Assembly (NCBI RefSeq): GCF_000418325.1
Contig: NC_021658.1
Span: 14,116,501-14,180,500, forward strand
DNA length: 64,000 nucleotides
Reading direction: 5' to 3'
Source: Sorangium cellulosum So0157-2
Lineage (GTDB): Bacteria > Myxococcota_A > Polyangia > Polyangiales > Polyangiaceae
Shown here: positions 33,593 to 42,611 of the stretch, piece after piece
How the letters are laid out: each line of letters opens with the position of its first letter
Position numbering within the stretch: position 1 is the first letter of the stretch
Notes under the pieces: model-generated
Databases searched by the model: none
Seen by the model: only the letters and a program-made list of their open reading frames with translations
What the model was told of the DNA's origin: nothing
Made by a program: the position numbers and the translations under genes

Positions 33593-34900
33593 CTAGTAGA
33601 AGTCCGGGTGCACGCAGACGTCGACCCCGTTGTTGTCGAAGCCGAAGTGGTGGCCGACGTTCGCCTTGCACTTCAGGAAACCGCGGCACGTCCCGTGATT
33701 GTTGGGGTCGCAGTCGCCGTCGCCGAGAGCGCACGGCTCGTCCAACGTGCACCGCCCCGATGTCGAGACGCGGTCTTCGTTGAACTCCTTGAGCCCCGGC
33801 ATCCACGGCAGGTCGCACACGTTGGTCGTGTCGCTCTCGCCGATGGCGTACCCGACGTCGGGACGACAGACCAGACCCGCCTTGCACTCCTCGTGCTTGT
33901 TGCAGTTCCCCTCGTAGATCTGGCACCCGCCGACCGAAGCGCAGTACCCGCTCGCGCTGCTCGACTGGCGAGCGCCGGGCTCGACGCAGACGTCGAAGAC
34001 GTCGGGCAAGCCCACGAGGGCGCCGTTGTTGCTGCCACAGACGAGGCCGGTCTTGCAATCGAAGTCCGAGTCGCAGTCGCCCTCGCCAACGCCGCACTTG
34101 CAATCGGGAGAGCAGAAACCATCGTCGATGTCGCTGGTGTCGAACGGCCCGCACGTGAGCGCGTCCATGACCCATGCCGCGAAGCTGTAGCTGTGTATGT
34201 TGAAGTTGGAAGACGCGTGGATCCCCTCGAGCGTCCACTCGCCGTTCGGGTGCGCGCTCTGCCAGATGGGGCCGCCTTGATCGCCGGAGATGTAGTCCCA
34301 CACCACGCCCGTCACCATCATGTGCGACTTTGTCTGGGTGTCCGGCTTGACGCCCGCCGTGTCGTCGTACGAGAACCCCCACACCTCGTCGTCCAGCGCG
34401 CTCTCCTCGATCGCTCCCCTCTCGCTCCTGAAGAACGAGAACGTCATCGCAGGGGCGTCCAGGTGCACGGTGCTCGCGAGGTGAGCGAGCGCGACGTCGA
34501 CCTTGCCGTAGCCGTCGAGATAGCCAAGGTGCCAGTCGGCAAGCGGGTGCTTGTAGATCCTGTCCACGTTGGCGACGACGCCGGTCGTGGAGACCACCGA
34601 GTAGGTCGCGTCCAGGTCATGGGCGCAGCCCTCGCTCGTCAGGACCCAGTTCGAGTCGCTGCCCGCCTCGAGCAGATGGTCCGGGAGGAACACGGCGGAA
34701 CACCTGTTGGCGCCATTTACCCTCCAGCGGCCGACGCGGCCTGATAAGTTCCCGGCGATGCCGAGATCCAGCGCGAGCTGGGACGCCTGCACCTCCTCGG
34801 CGCCCGCGGCGTCGGAGCTCTCGGTCTCCGGGGTCTCGGAGACGCAGCCAGCAAGCGCCGCCGCGAGCATCGCGAATCTTAACCGAACGATCGTCTTCAT
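33593..34900 (-). CDS. Lipoprotein with inactive trypsin-like fold and Cys-rich modules
   Basis: 435 aa. Lipobox AALAGC (Cys19). Residues about 48-255 follow a chymotrypsin-fold protease: WVLTSEGC (85-92) stands where WVLTAAHC is expected, Asp135 (KVDVAL) fits the triad Asp, and GDQGGP (206-211) replaces GDSGGP. The catalytic His and Ser are therefore absent and the domain is probably not a protease. Three Cys-rich repeats follow (starting near 263, 330 and 385), each with CxxGxGDC or CxxxEGNC, DC/EC, GLVC and a closing DVC or NVC. Binding rather than cleavage at the cell surface is likely. GGAG precedes the ATG. Confidence 0.8.
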   Translation of the reverse strand: MKTIVRLRFAMLAAALAGCVSETPETESSDAAGAEEVQASQLALDLGIAGNLSGRVGRWRVNGANRCSAVFLPDHLLEAGSDSNWVLTSEGCAHDLDATYSVVSTTGVVANVDRIYKHPLADWHLGYLDGYGKVDVALAHLASTVHLDAPAMTFSFFRSERGAIEESALDDEVWGFSYDDTAGVKPDTQTKSHMMVTGVVWDYISGDQGGPIWQSAHPNGEWTLEGIHASSNFNIHSYSFAAWVMDALTCGPFDTSDIDDGFCSPDCKCGVGEGDCDSDFDCKTGLVCGSNNGALVGLPDVFDVCVEPGARQSSSASGYCASVGGCQIYEGNCNKHEECKAGLVCRPDVGYAIGESDTTNVCDLPWMPGLKEFNEDRVSTSGRCTLDEPCALGDGDCDPNNHGTCRGFLKCKANVGHHFGFDNNGVDVCVHPDFY

Positions 34901-35137
34901 CTCTTTCTCCTCGCCGCCATCTCTCGGTGGCCGGCATCGGACGATTGCCCCCATGCCTTCCTCTGCGTGGGGCCGTGCTGGCGAGCTCTCGGAGTCACGG
35001 TCGCGGCATGGCCTGCCGCTCCTCGGCGCTTCCGCGCTCCCCGGGTATCCACGCAACGCCCATGCCGGGCGATGCTCCGCGGATGTCCCGCCCGGCCCCC
35101 GACGCCCCGTGAGAGAGCACCGGGGCGCCACCGTGGC

Positions 35138-35167
35138 GAATCGTGCGGAATCGTGCAGAACTGTGCG
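35138..35167. repeat. Three 10-bp direct repeats in helical phase
   Basis: GAATCGTGCG, GAATCGTGCA and GAACTGTGCG follow one another with no gap, so the repeated bases face the same side of the helix. They lie about 240 bp upstream of the leftward lipoprotein gene, where an activator or repressor array could sit. Confidence 0.6.
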
Positions 35168-35255
35168 GGACCGAACGGAGAGAAGCGTCCCGACGACTGA
35201 ACTCCTCCGTGAAAGCAGCGAGGGCAGCGAGCGCGCGCCGCGCGCAGGTCGCCGG

Positions 35256-35300
35256 GGCACGCTGGCACGCTGGCACGCTGGCACGCTGGCACGCTGGCAC
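35256..35300. repeat. 8-bp tandem repeat, 5.6 copies
   Basis: GGCACGCT is repeated five full times plus five bases. The 8-bp unit could vary in copy number by slippage. It is outside any gene I can support. Confidence 0.9.
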
Positions 35301-35577
35301 GGACACAACCGGGGGCACGCGCGCCTCGCTAGCTCGCGAGCGTTACAGCGCGGTAAAGTCGACGTGACCTGGTTCGCAGTGCGTGATGGGTGGAAATGCG
35401 TCGCCTTGAAGTTTGATCACGGGCTTCGAAAGCTCTTTCTGGACCTCAAGGCTCCAGGCCCGCCGCGACAGGCGCGATCACGGCGAGGTGTCGTCCGGCC
35501 ACGACCGGTTGTTCTGGCGGGATTTCTGACGCGCGGAACCAGCGCGGGGCCCGGAGTCGGCGGTCACCTCGCCGGCG

Positions 35578-36543
35578 TCATCGATCCCGGCGCAGGTCCG
35601 GGGAGCTCAGGTGGCGGCTCGACGGCGGCGACGGCTTCGTCCCGGATACGATGTACCCGACGCTGCCGCCGGCGCTCGCGTACGTCTTCTGGGCGATCGC
35701 CTCCGCGTTGCTGCGGACGGCGGCCATCGCCGCCGCCCAGCAATCCTCGAACTCGCGCTCCTCGCCGCCGCCGGCGAGGAAATAACGATGCGTGTCGGCG
35801 CGGCTCCAGATCCAGAAGTCGCGCCGGGCGAAGTCGGCGATCTCCTCCACGGTCGCGCGCTGCTCCGCGGACGCATAGGGCGGCAGGGCCGCGCTCGCCT
35901 TGTCGTTGAGATAGACCTGGATATCGATGAGACCGTGCCTGGCGAAGAGCTCGGGGACGAGCTCGCCCATCGAGTTGTTCCCTTCGCCGAGGGCCGCCTT
36001 GCCCCGCTCGCACAGGAGCTGGAAGCGGACGAGGGTGACGGCCTGCTCCACCGGCGCCCGCAGCGCGGCCGCGTCGAGCAGGGCGCCGGCCAGGTTGTTC
36101 GGCTCGGCCGCGGCCACGAGCCCGCCCGGCCGCGCGACCCGGACCATCTCGGCGATCATCGCGCCCGGATCCGCGGCGTGGATCAGCACCGTCTGGCACG
36201 TCACGAGATCGAACGTGTCGGCCTCGAACGGCAGCCGCTCGGCGACGGCGACCTGATAGCGAAACCGCTCCGCCTCCCCGCGCGCCGCCGCGCGCTCGGC
36301 GGCCTTTTCGACCCAGACGGGATCGCGGTCCACGCCGGTGATGCGGGCCGCCCTGGGCAGAACGCCGCCGAGCACGCGTCCCCAGTGCCCGACGCCGCAC
36401 CCGACGTCGAGCACCTCGCGCACGCGGCTCAGGCCCCAGCGCCGCGCGAGGAGCTCGACGTAGTCGCGATTCCACCAGCCGTCGCGCGTGTCGCCGAAGT
36501 ACTCGGCCGAATGCGAGGGGTTACCGGAGAACTCATTTCCCAT
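35578..36543 (-). CDS. SAM-dependent methyltransferase
   Basis: 321 aa class I methyltransferase. The SAM loop VLDVGCGVGHWGRVL (about 45-58) is followed by the acidic GVDRDP and a third-strand DTFDLVTCQTVLIHAAD, typical of ubiE/Methyltransf_11-type enzymes acting on small molecules. A helical C-terminal domain (about 200-310) is longer than the core and has no recognised fold. Cytoplasmic. Start at 36543 matches the conserved N-terminal EYFGDTRDGWW stretch; the open frame upstream belongs to a shadow of the cytochrome gene. Substrate unknown. Confidence 0.86.
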   Translation of the reverse strand: MGNEFSGNPSHSAEYFGDTRDGWWNRDYVELLARRWGLSRVREVLDVGCGVGHWGRVLGGVLPRAARITGVDRDPVWVEKAAERAAARGEAERFRYQVAVAERLPFEADTFDLVTCQTVLIHAADPGAMIAEMVRVARPGGLVAAAEPNNLAGALLDAAALRAPVEQAVTLVRFQLLCERGKAALGEGNNSMGELVPELFARHGLIDIQVYLNDKASAALPPYASAEQRATVEEIADFARRDFWIWSRADTHRYFLAGGGEEREFEDCWAAAMAAVRSNAEAIAQKTYASAGGSVGYIVSGTKPSPPSSRHLSSPDLRRDR

Positions 36544-36625
36544 GACAGCACACCTTGGTCGGGCCTCACGAGCAGGGGAGTCCAACGTATCTCCTCCGGT
36601 GCGCTCGCGGCAACTCGTGGCCGGC

Positions 36626-36693
36626 GGGAGCGCGCGCGTCGGGCGGCGCGCGGGAACGCGCGCGTCGGGCGGCGCGCGGGAACGCGCGCGTCG
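36626..36693. repeat. 26-bp tandem repeat, about 2.6 copies
   Basis: A GC-rich unit with CGTCGGGCGGCGCGC at its core begins at 36626, 36652 and 36678; the last copy is partial. It fills the gap between the methyltransferase start and the end of the cytochrome gene. Confidence 0.85.
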
Positions 36694-36701
36694 CGACGCC
36701 G

Positions 36702-38861
36702 TCACAGGGACTCGAGATAGGCGACCAGGGCGCGCCGATCCTCGGCCGACAGGTGGGCGGTGTGGCCCATGGATCCGTCCACCCCCTGGAGCAGCGCGAG
36801 CAGCGTCGGGTAGCGGCCGTCGTGGTAGTACGGCGCGGACCTGCCGACGAAGCGCAGCGACGGGGTATCGAAGGCGCGCACGGCCTCGAAGCGGGTCGCG
36901 CTCCGCACGTCGTGGCGCGCGCCGTCGGTGGTCAGCTCGTCGCCCAGATGGCAGCTCGAGCAGCCCGCCTCGCGGGCATGGAACAGCGCCTCGCCGCGCG
37001 CGGCGAGGGCGGCGCGCGCGCCGGCCGCGATGGCGCCTGCCCCCTCTGCGCCGGCCGGCGATGGCGCCACGAGCGCGGCGCGCTCCTCGGCCGTGAGGTC
37101 CGCCGCGCCGTCGGGCGGCTCCATCGCGCGGAGGTAGGCGAAGATCGCGTCGCGCTCGCCCGCGGTCAGCCCGGCGCCGCCGAGCCGCGACAAGGTCCGG
37201 GCGAAGTGGCCCTCCAGGTCCTTCTTGTCCCCCAACCACCCGTACGGCGCGGTGCCGACGAGCCGCCCCATCAGCACCGGCGTCTGCCGCGGGCCCTCGG
37301 GCGTCGACCACGTGAGCGCGTCGTCGCGGCCGTCGGGGTGGCAGCTCGCGCACGCGCGGCCGTCGAACGCGATGCGCCGCTCGCCGGCCGCGTGAAAGAG
37401 CCGCTGGCCCTCCGCGCGCTGCTCGTCGAGGCGCGACGCGCGGGGCAGGACCACGACCGGCAGCTCGCCCGAGAGCTCCTTGCTGGGGCCGCTGATCACG
37501 GCCGACGCCGGGGCGCGGACGGCGGGCAGGATCGTCAGCTCGCCGTCGAACCGGGTGAAGACCACGGCGCGCCCGCGCGCGCCGTCGACGGCGATGGCGG
37601 TGGGCCCGAAGCCCACGCGGGCGCGGTAGAGCTCGCGGTCCCGCGCCGACGCGGCCGCGCCCGGCTGGCCGGGGATCGCGGCGCGGGCGTCGTAGGCGAT
37701 CACCTCGTCGCGGCCGAGGCAGGCGACGAGCAAGACCTCCTCGGCGGGCGCGATCGCGGCCGCGCGCGGGAGCTGGCAGCCCTGGGTCCCGAGGTGGGTC
37801 GACACCGGCGGGACGTCCGCGCGCTCGCCCGCCGCGTCGACGACCGCGATGTGATGGATCACGGTCTGGGCGCGCGCGGCCCCGTAGCCGCCGCTGCCGC
37901 CGCTGCTCGCGTCGCGCCCCGGCTCCACGAGCGCGATGGGCGCGAACACCGCGCCGCTCGCGGCGCGCGCCAGCGCGAAGCCCTGCGAGCCGCGCCGCTC
38001 GACGCGCACCGGGGCGGGCGCATCGGTGGGCAGGAGCTCCTCCAGCCCGGCGGGCGCGCTCCGGGCCATCGCGCTCGGCATGGGACGCGGAGCCCAGGCC
38101 TTCTTCGAGAGGACGGGCCGACGTTGCCATTCCACGCCGTCGGTCGAGAGCTCGCGCGCCGCGGTCGGGGCGCCGCCGCCGGCGAGCGCCACGGCGCTGA
38201 TGCGTCCGCCCACCGCGTGGGCGACGAGCGCGCGCTGGCCGTCGGCCGACGCGACGACCGCGGTGGGATCCCGCGCGAGCGGGAGCTCGCCGATGCGCCG
38301 GAGGTCGTCGGTCGCGAAGCTGGTGAGCGCGGGCTCCCACCGGCTCGCGACGAGCAGCGTCGCGCGGTCCGGCGTCATCGCGAGCCCCACCGGCTCGCGC
38401 GCCACGGGCACGAGGCAGCGGCGCGCGAGCGGGGCGGCGGCGCCGGTCGGCTCGAGCACCTCGAGCAGGCCGCGATCGCGCAGCGAGGCCACGACGCGGC
38501 CGTCGCCCAGCACGATCACCTGGGCGGGCCGGCCCGCGAGCGGGGTGCGCGCGAGGGCGGCGCGGGCGTCGAGGTCGACCGTGTGGAGGGCGCGATCGTC
38601 CTCGTCGGCGACGAAGGCGAGGGTGCGGCCGTCGAGCTCGGCGAGGGCGACGCCGGAGCCGGTATGGGTCGGATCGAGCGGCGCGGGCGCGGGGGCAGGG
38701 GCGCGCCGGGCGCAGGAGGGCGGGGGCGTGGATCCGGCGCCGGGGGGGCTCGGTGGGGTCGATGCGGCGGGGGCGCTCGGCGACGGCGGGGGCGCGTCGC
38801 GCGGGGCGGGGGTGCAGGCGGAGAGGACGAGGGCGAGGGCGGTCGGGGCGGCGGCTCTCAT
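36702..38861 (-). CDS. Beta-propeller/di-haem MauG-like cytochrome lipoprotein
   Basis: 719 aa. Lipobox LVLSAC (Cys16), a Pro/Ala linker, then a WD/YVTN-type beta-propeller (about 66-460: repeated VASLRD, AMTPDRATLLVAS, VASADGQRALVAH blades). The C-terminal third is a cytochrome c peroxidase/MauG-type domain with two haem motifs, CASCH (504-508) and CSSCH (634-638), and a conserved YYHDGRYPTL segment near 678. It probably sits on the outer membrane or periplasmic face and carries electrons or oxidises a protein or small molecule. A second, larger relative lies at 45.3-48.1 kb. Confidence 0.87.
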   Translation of the reverse strand: MRAAAPTALALVLSACTPAPRDAPPPSPSAPAASTPPSPPGAGSTPPPSCARRAPAPAPAPLDPTHTGSGVALAELDGRTLAFVADEDDRALHTVDLDARAALARTPLAGRPAQVIVLGDGRVVASLRDRGLLEVLEPTGAAAPLARRCLVPVAREPVGLAMTPDRATLLVASRWEPALTSFATDDLRRIGELPLARDPTAVVASADGQRALVAHAVGGRISAVALAGGGAPTAARELSTDGVEWQRRPVLSKKAWAPRPMPSAMARSAPAGLEELLPTDAPAPVRVERRGSQGFALARAASGAVFAPIALVEPGRDASSGGSGGYGAARAQTVIHHIAVVDAAGERADVPPVSTHLGTQGCQLPRAAAIAPAEEVLLVACLGRDEVIAYDARAAIPGQPGAAASARDRELYRARVGFGPTAIAVDGARGRAVVFTRFDGELTILPAVRAPASAVISGPSKELSGELPVVVLPRASRLDEQRAEGQRLFHAAGERRIAFDGRACASCHPDGRDDALTWSTPEGPRQTPVLMGRLVGTAPYGWLGDKKDLEGHFARTLSRLGGAGLTAGERDAIFAYLRAMEPPDGAADLTAEERAALVAPSPAGAEGAGAIAAGARAALAARGEALFHAREAGCSSCHLGDELTTDGARHDVRSATRFEAVRAFDTPSLRFVGRSAPYYHDGRYPTLLALLQGVDGSMGHTAHLSAEDRRALVAYLESL

Positions 38862-39093
38862 GCCCGGACCATCGGCGCGGCGGGCGGGAGTGTGACCGGC
38901 GCCCCGACGGATCTGGCGTGAGCCGCGCGCCGGAGGTCCGCCGGCCCATTTCGTTGCTGGGCGGCGCGACCTATTCGCGGGAATACGAGATTGGCCGCGG
39001 TGCCTCGCCGTCTACATGCTAAAGCTCGCCGCTAGGCCCTGCGACGCAGCTGATTGCGACGCTGACCGGACATGGAATGAAGCGAGGGAACGA

Positions 39094-40320
39094 ATGAACG
39101 GAGGAGACCAGATCGCGAGGGCCGTCGGAGCGATCGTAGACTCTGGCGCGCTTGCCAACGCAGCAACGATGGTTTGGCGCGACGGCAAGGTGATCCAGCG
39201 CGCGTCTCTCGGGTGGCGAGACCTGGAGGCCAAGCTGCCCCTTGAGCGTGATAGTCTGTTCCGCATCGCCTCGATGACGAAGCCGATCACCTCGACGGCG
39301 GCGCTCATGCTGTTCGAGGAGGGGCGCTTCGCGCTGACCGATCCGATCGCTCGCTGGGCACCGGAGTTCAGAGACATGCGCGTCCTGCGTTCTCCCACGG
39401 GCCCGCTCGACGAGACCGACCCGGCAGAGCGACCGATCACCTTCGAGGATCTGCTGACGCACCGCTCGGGACTGACCTACGGGGCTTTACATCGTGGACC
39501 CATCGCGAGGGCCTATGGGGAGGCGCTGGGAGGCGATATCGACAGCCACGTAGCGCCCGATGATTGGATCGCGCGGCTGGCTGCTTTGCCGTTGCTCGAC
39601 CAGCCGGGGGCCACCCTTCACTATGGCCACTCGACCGATCTCCTCGGGCTGCTCGTCGCGCGCATCGAGGACGCGCCGCTCGGCGACGTGCTCAAGCGCC
39701 GAATCTTCGATCCGCTGGGCATGGCCGACACCAGCTTCATTGTGCCACGTGAGAAGCGGAACCGGCGAGTCAAAATATACGGGTTCGATGGCTCGGGCCG
39801 CCTCTCCGCGCGCCTCACCTGTCCAGGCGGTTCGACGGTTCCTGAGCGGCCTGATGACATGGACTATGTCTCCGGCGGCCAGGGGTTGTGGTCGACGTTG
39901 GACGACTATCTCGCGTTCGCCCGCATCTTCCTGGGAGCAGGCGCCGTGGACGGCGTGCGTATATTGCAGCCCGAAACTCTCGCCTTGATGACCTCGAACC
40001 GTCTCACGGAGCAGCAGCGCGCTACGGCTGAAGTGGGAGGCATGCCGCTCTTCCAGGGCGGTCACGGGTTCGGGATGGGCGTCGCCGTGGTCCTCGATCC
40101 GAAGAAGGCCGAGCCCACGGTGTGTGGGGGCCGCAAGGGTGCAGTCGGTTGGCCAGGCGGCTTCGGAGGCTGGTGGCGCGCGGACGCCAGCGACAACTCG
40201 GTGCTGATTTTTCTGGCACATAACATGGTCGAGCGGGACCAGCTCAGCAGAGGCATCGGCCTGGGAGTCTACGAAGCCATCACCCGGTTCCAAGCCTTGG
40301 CGTCGGCCGACGACCGCTGA
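39094..40320 (+). CDS. Beta-lactamase-fold serine hydrolase
   Basis: 408 aa, class C beta-lactamase/esterase family. Active-site Ser and Lys in RIASMTKPITS (SxxK, near 62), Tyr in LHYGHSTDLLG (YxxS instead of YxN, near 178), and a HGFGMG/GWPGG region near 330-355 replacing the KTG motif. No signal peptide, so probably a cytoplasmic esterase or peptidase rather than an antibiotic resistance enzyme. I prefer ATG 39094, preceded by GAGGGAA, over ATG 39016, which adds 26 Cys/Asp-rich residues. Divergent from the cytochrome gene; the 232-bp gap between them shows no clear promoter. Confidence 0.86.
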   Translation: MNGGDQIARAVGAIVDSGALANAATMVWRDGKVIQRASLGWRDLEAKLPLERDSLFRIASMTKPITSTAALMLFEEGRFALTDPIARWAPEFRDMRVLRSPTGPLDETDPAERPITFEDLLTHRSGLTYGALHRGPIARAYGEALGGDIDSHVAPDDWIARLAALPLLDQPGATLHYGHSTDLLGLLVARIEDAPLGDVLKRRIFDPLGMADTSFIVPREKRNRRVKIYGFDGSGRLSARLTCPGGSTVPERPDDMDYVSGGQGLWSTLDDYLAFARIFLGAGAVDGVRILQPETLALMTSNRLTEQQRATAEVGGMPLFQGGHGFGMGVAVVLDPKKAEPTVCGGRKGAVGWPGGFGGWWRADASDNSVLIFLAHNMVERDQLSRGIGLGVYEAITRFQALASADDR

Positions 40321-40678
40321 CGGCCTTATCACTCAGCAGCCGGGTGCTCGCGTGTGCCCACATGTGCTCCCATGCCGTCGAGCGCTCCACGCGCCCCCAC
40401 GCCGTCGAGCGCTCGCCGCGTCAACTCCGGGTTGACACTGTGTACTGCCGCGCGTGACGGCCCCGGGCGCGGCGCTGGTTCCAAGAAGCGTGACTGCGCA
40501 TCCCTGGCGAAATCATCCAACGATATCGGAGTTCTGCCGTCATCGCGGGCGAGTTAGCGTGTGGACCGTGCCTTGCTAGAAGCACGCTGTGGCGAGCGAC
40601 GCGCAGAGCGCCTCCGGACCAGGAGCGCTCGCGAGGCGCCGTCAGAACTTCAACTTACTTGGACAAAGGATTGAAACG
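40321..40678. other. 358-bp gap with operator-like repeats
   Basis: Upstream of the pectate lyase gene. It contains the direct repeat GCCGTCGAGCGCTC (40374 and 40401) and, just after it, the inverted repeat GTCAAC-5-GTTGAC (40420-40436), whose right arm reads TTGACA and could be a -35. No fitting -10 is seen at 17 bp. These may form the control region of the lyase gene. No other gene. Confidence 0.45.
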
Positions 40679-41896
40679 ATGAACCTTCGATCGACGTTCG
40701 CTCGTCATCTGCTGCTCGCCCTCGGCGCCGCCGGGGTCGTCGCGACCGGCTGCCTCTCGGAAGAGGAAGCCCTGCTGGAGATGGGCACCGTGGAGGGCGC
40801 GGCGAGCGCCGCGCGGCTCGAGGGCGAGTCGCAGTCGTGGTCCACCTCGTCGGGGGACGGGATCGACGCGAGCTCGAGCTCCGTGCGGCTCAAGGCGAAC
40901 GCCAGCGGCGACCACTTCCAGTTCTCGAAATCGGTGGCCGCGGGGGAGTACAGGGTCGTGGTGCGGTATGCCCAGCGGAACATCTACGGCAATTACCGGT
41001 TTGATCTGAACGGCGCCTCCGCGGGGAACCTCGACGGCTATTCCTCCTCGTCGAGCGACAGCTGGAAGACGGTGACGCTCGGCACGAGGAGCCTCTCGGG
41101 CAACGTCGCGTTCAAGCTGGTCTCCACCGGCAAGAGCTCCAGCGCGACGGACTACGATATCAAGCTCGATTACATCGAGCTCGTGCCGACGGGCAGCACC
41201 GGCACCGGCGGAAGCGGCGGCAGCGGTTCGACCAGCAGCAGCTCGACGTCGAGCTCCTCGTCGAGCGGCGCGGGCGGGGGCGGCGGCAGCACCACGACCG
41301 GGAGCGGAGGGGTCGTCGACTCGACGATCGTCGTCCGATCCGGCCAGGTCTACGACGGCGGCGGCAGGCGGTTCATCGCCGGCAGCGCGCTCGGCGACGG
41401 CAGCCAGTCCGAGAGCCAGAAGCCGGTGTTCAAGCTGGAGGACGGCGCGGTGCTGAGGAACGTGGTCCTCGGCGCGCCGGCGGCCGACGGCATCCACACC
41501 TACGGGAACGTCACGCTGGAGAACATCGTCTGGGAGGACATCGGCGAGGACGCCCTGACCGTCAAGGCCTCCGGCACAGTCGTGCTCAACGGCGGCTCGG
41601 CCGTGAACGGCGAAGACAAGGTGTTCCAGATCAACGCGGCCAGCACCTTCCGGGTCTCGAACTTCCGGGCGTCCAACGCGGGCAAGTTCATCCGGCAGAA
41701 CGGCGGCACCACGTTCAAGGTCGACGTCGTCATCGACGGTTGCGACATCTCCCACATGGATGAGGCCATCTTCAGGACGGACAGCAGCACCAGCACCGTC
41801 ACCATGAGGAACACGCGCTACAGCGACATCGGCGACGCGCTGTTCATCGGACTGTCCTCGTCGCGGATCACGACGTCCAACAACACCGAGTACTGA
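40679..41896 (+). CDS. Pectate lyase (PL3-type) lipoprotein with CBM-like domain
   Basis: 405 aa. Lipobox GVVATGC (near Cys24). An N-terminal beta-sandwich (about 45-175) resembles carbohydrate-binding module families. A Ser/Gly/Thr linker (about 178-215) leads to a right-handed beta-helix of the polysaccharide-lyase family 3 (about 218-405): FKLEDGAVLRNVVLG, DGIHTYGNVTLENIVWEDIGEDALT and DKVFQINA. PL3 enzymes cleave polygalacturonate by beta-elimination in a Ca2+-dependent way. Lipid anchoring suggests digestion of plant pectin at the cell surface. AAGGA at 8 nt precedes the ATG. Confidence 0.88.
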   Translation: MNLRSTFARHLLLALGAAGVVATGCLSEEEALLEMGTVEGAASAARLEGESQSWSTSSGDGIDASSSSVRLKANASGDHFQFSKSVAAGEYRVVVRYAQRNIYGNYRFDLNGASAGNLDGYSSSSSDSWKTVTLGTRSLSGNVAFKLVSTGKSSSATDYDIKLDYIELVPTGSTGTGGSGGSGSTSSSSTSSSSSSGAGGGGGSTTTGSGGVVDSTIVVRSGQVYDGGGRRFIAGSALGDGSQSESQKPVFKLEDGAVLRNVVLGAPAADGIHTYGNVTLENIVWEDIGEDALTVKASGTVVLNGGSAVNGEDKVFQINAASTFRVSNFRASNAGKFIRQNGGTTFKVDVVIDGCDISHMDEAIFRTDSSTSTVTMRNTRYSDIGDALFIGLSSSRITTSNNTEY

Positions 41897-41911
41897 CGCC
41901 TCACGCAGGCA

Positions 41912-41937
41912 CGCCGCGCCCCCGCAGGCGCGCGGCG
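41912..41937. terminator. Hairpin between pectate lyase and TetR genes
   Basis: Arms CGCCGCGC (41912-41919) and GCGCGGCG (41930-41937) pair perfectly around a 10-nt loop, about 15 bp after the lyase stop and just before the repeat at the TetR stop. No U-tract; it could stop transcription from both sides. Confidence 0.45.
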
Positions 41938-41989
41938 CTATCGCGAGCGCTGCTCGCCTGCGTCTATCGCGAGCGCTGCTCGCCTGCGT
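41938..41989. repeat. Exact 26-bp direct duplication at the tetR 3' end
   Basis: The 26-bp unit beginning CTATCGCGAGCG is present twice without a gap (41938-41963 and 41964-41989). The second copy encodes the last eight codons and the stop of the TetR gene; the first is beyond the stop in a different frame. Looks like a recent slippage duplication. Confidence 0.9.
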
Positions 41990-42593
41990 GGAGGCCGCGC
42001 AGCACGATCGAGAGCCCACCGAAGAACTCCTGCTCCGGCGGCACGCGCCGCGCGTCGCGGGCCGTCGCCGAGAGGAACGGGTAGTCCTCCTCGGAGAGCG
42101 CCGCCAGCTGCGCCGTGCCGTCGCCCGCGAGCGGCCCGAGGTGCTCGGCCTGGAGCGCGCCGATGACGTAGCTGATCAGGCTGCGAAAGGCGATGACCCG
42201 CTGCGCCCCGGCGAAGCCCGCCTCGGTCAGCACCCCGAGCAACGCCTCGCCGAACCGGCGCACCCCCTCGGAGCTGTGCCGGTGGCTCAGCGTCAACGGG
42301 ATCACCGACGGGTGCGCGCGCACCGCGTCGCGCATGCGCGCGACGAGCAGCGTCACCCGCTGCGCCCACGCGGCGCGCGCCGGCACCTCGACGTCGACGG
42401 CGCCGAGCACCAGGTCGAGCACCAGCCGCTCGAGCTGCTCGCGATCGCTCACGTACCGGTAGAGCGCCATCGTGCTCATCCCCAGCTCCCCGGCGACCGC
42501 GCGCATCGAGAGCGCCGCGAGCCCCTCACGGTCGATGACCGCGAGCGCGGCGGCGGCGATGCCTGGCTGGGTGAGCGAGCGAGGTCGGGGCAT
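41964..42593 (-). CDS. TetR family repressor
   Basis: 209 aa. N-terminal helix-turn-helix (about 8-55: ALAVIDREGLAALSMRAVAGELGMSTMALYRYV) and an all-helical TetR C-terminal domain (about 75-200) of the TetR_C ligand-binding kind. The alternative ATG at 42611 would add six residues. It is divergent from the peroxiredoxin-like gene, with an inverted repeat between them, so it probably represses both. The C-terminus ends inside a 26-bp duplication. Ligand unknown. Confidence 0.9.
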   Translation of the reverse strand: MPRPRSLTQPGIAAAALAVIDREGLAALSMRAVAGELGMSTMALYRYVSDREQLERLVLDLVLGAVDVEVPARAAWAQRVTLLVARMRDAVRAHPSVIPLTLSHRHSSEGVRRFGEALLGVLTEAGFAGAQRVIAFRSLISYVIGALQAEHLGPLAGDGTAQLAALSEEDYPFLSATARDARRVPPEQEFFGGLSIVLRGLHAGEQRSR

Positions 42594-42611
42594 GGCCTTG
42601 ACAGCGTACAT

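Larger units (their letters stand above)
34901..35577. other. 677-bp non-coding region with short repeats
   Basis: Between the leftward lipoprotein and a leftward methyltransferase. It holds a 10-bp phased repeat (35138-35167) and an 8-bp tandem array (35256-35300). A strong promoter is not obvious, and no open frame has a credible start or family match. Confidence 0.45.

Noticed and set aside
35578..38949. Reading the methyltransferase as a 1,123-aa protein from 38949
   Set aside because: The first 800 residues are antisense-like filler across the cytochrome gene; homology begins at the ATG at 36543.
39094..40320. Calling the serine hydrolase a beta-lactamase resistance enzyme
   Set aside because: The fold is right but there is no signal peptide, the YxN motif is YxxS-like and the KTG motif is not seen; esterase or peptidase roles are more likely.
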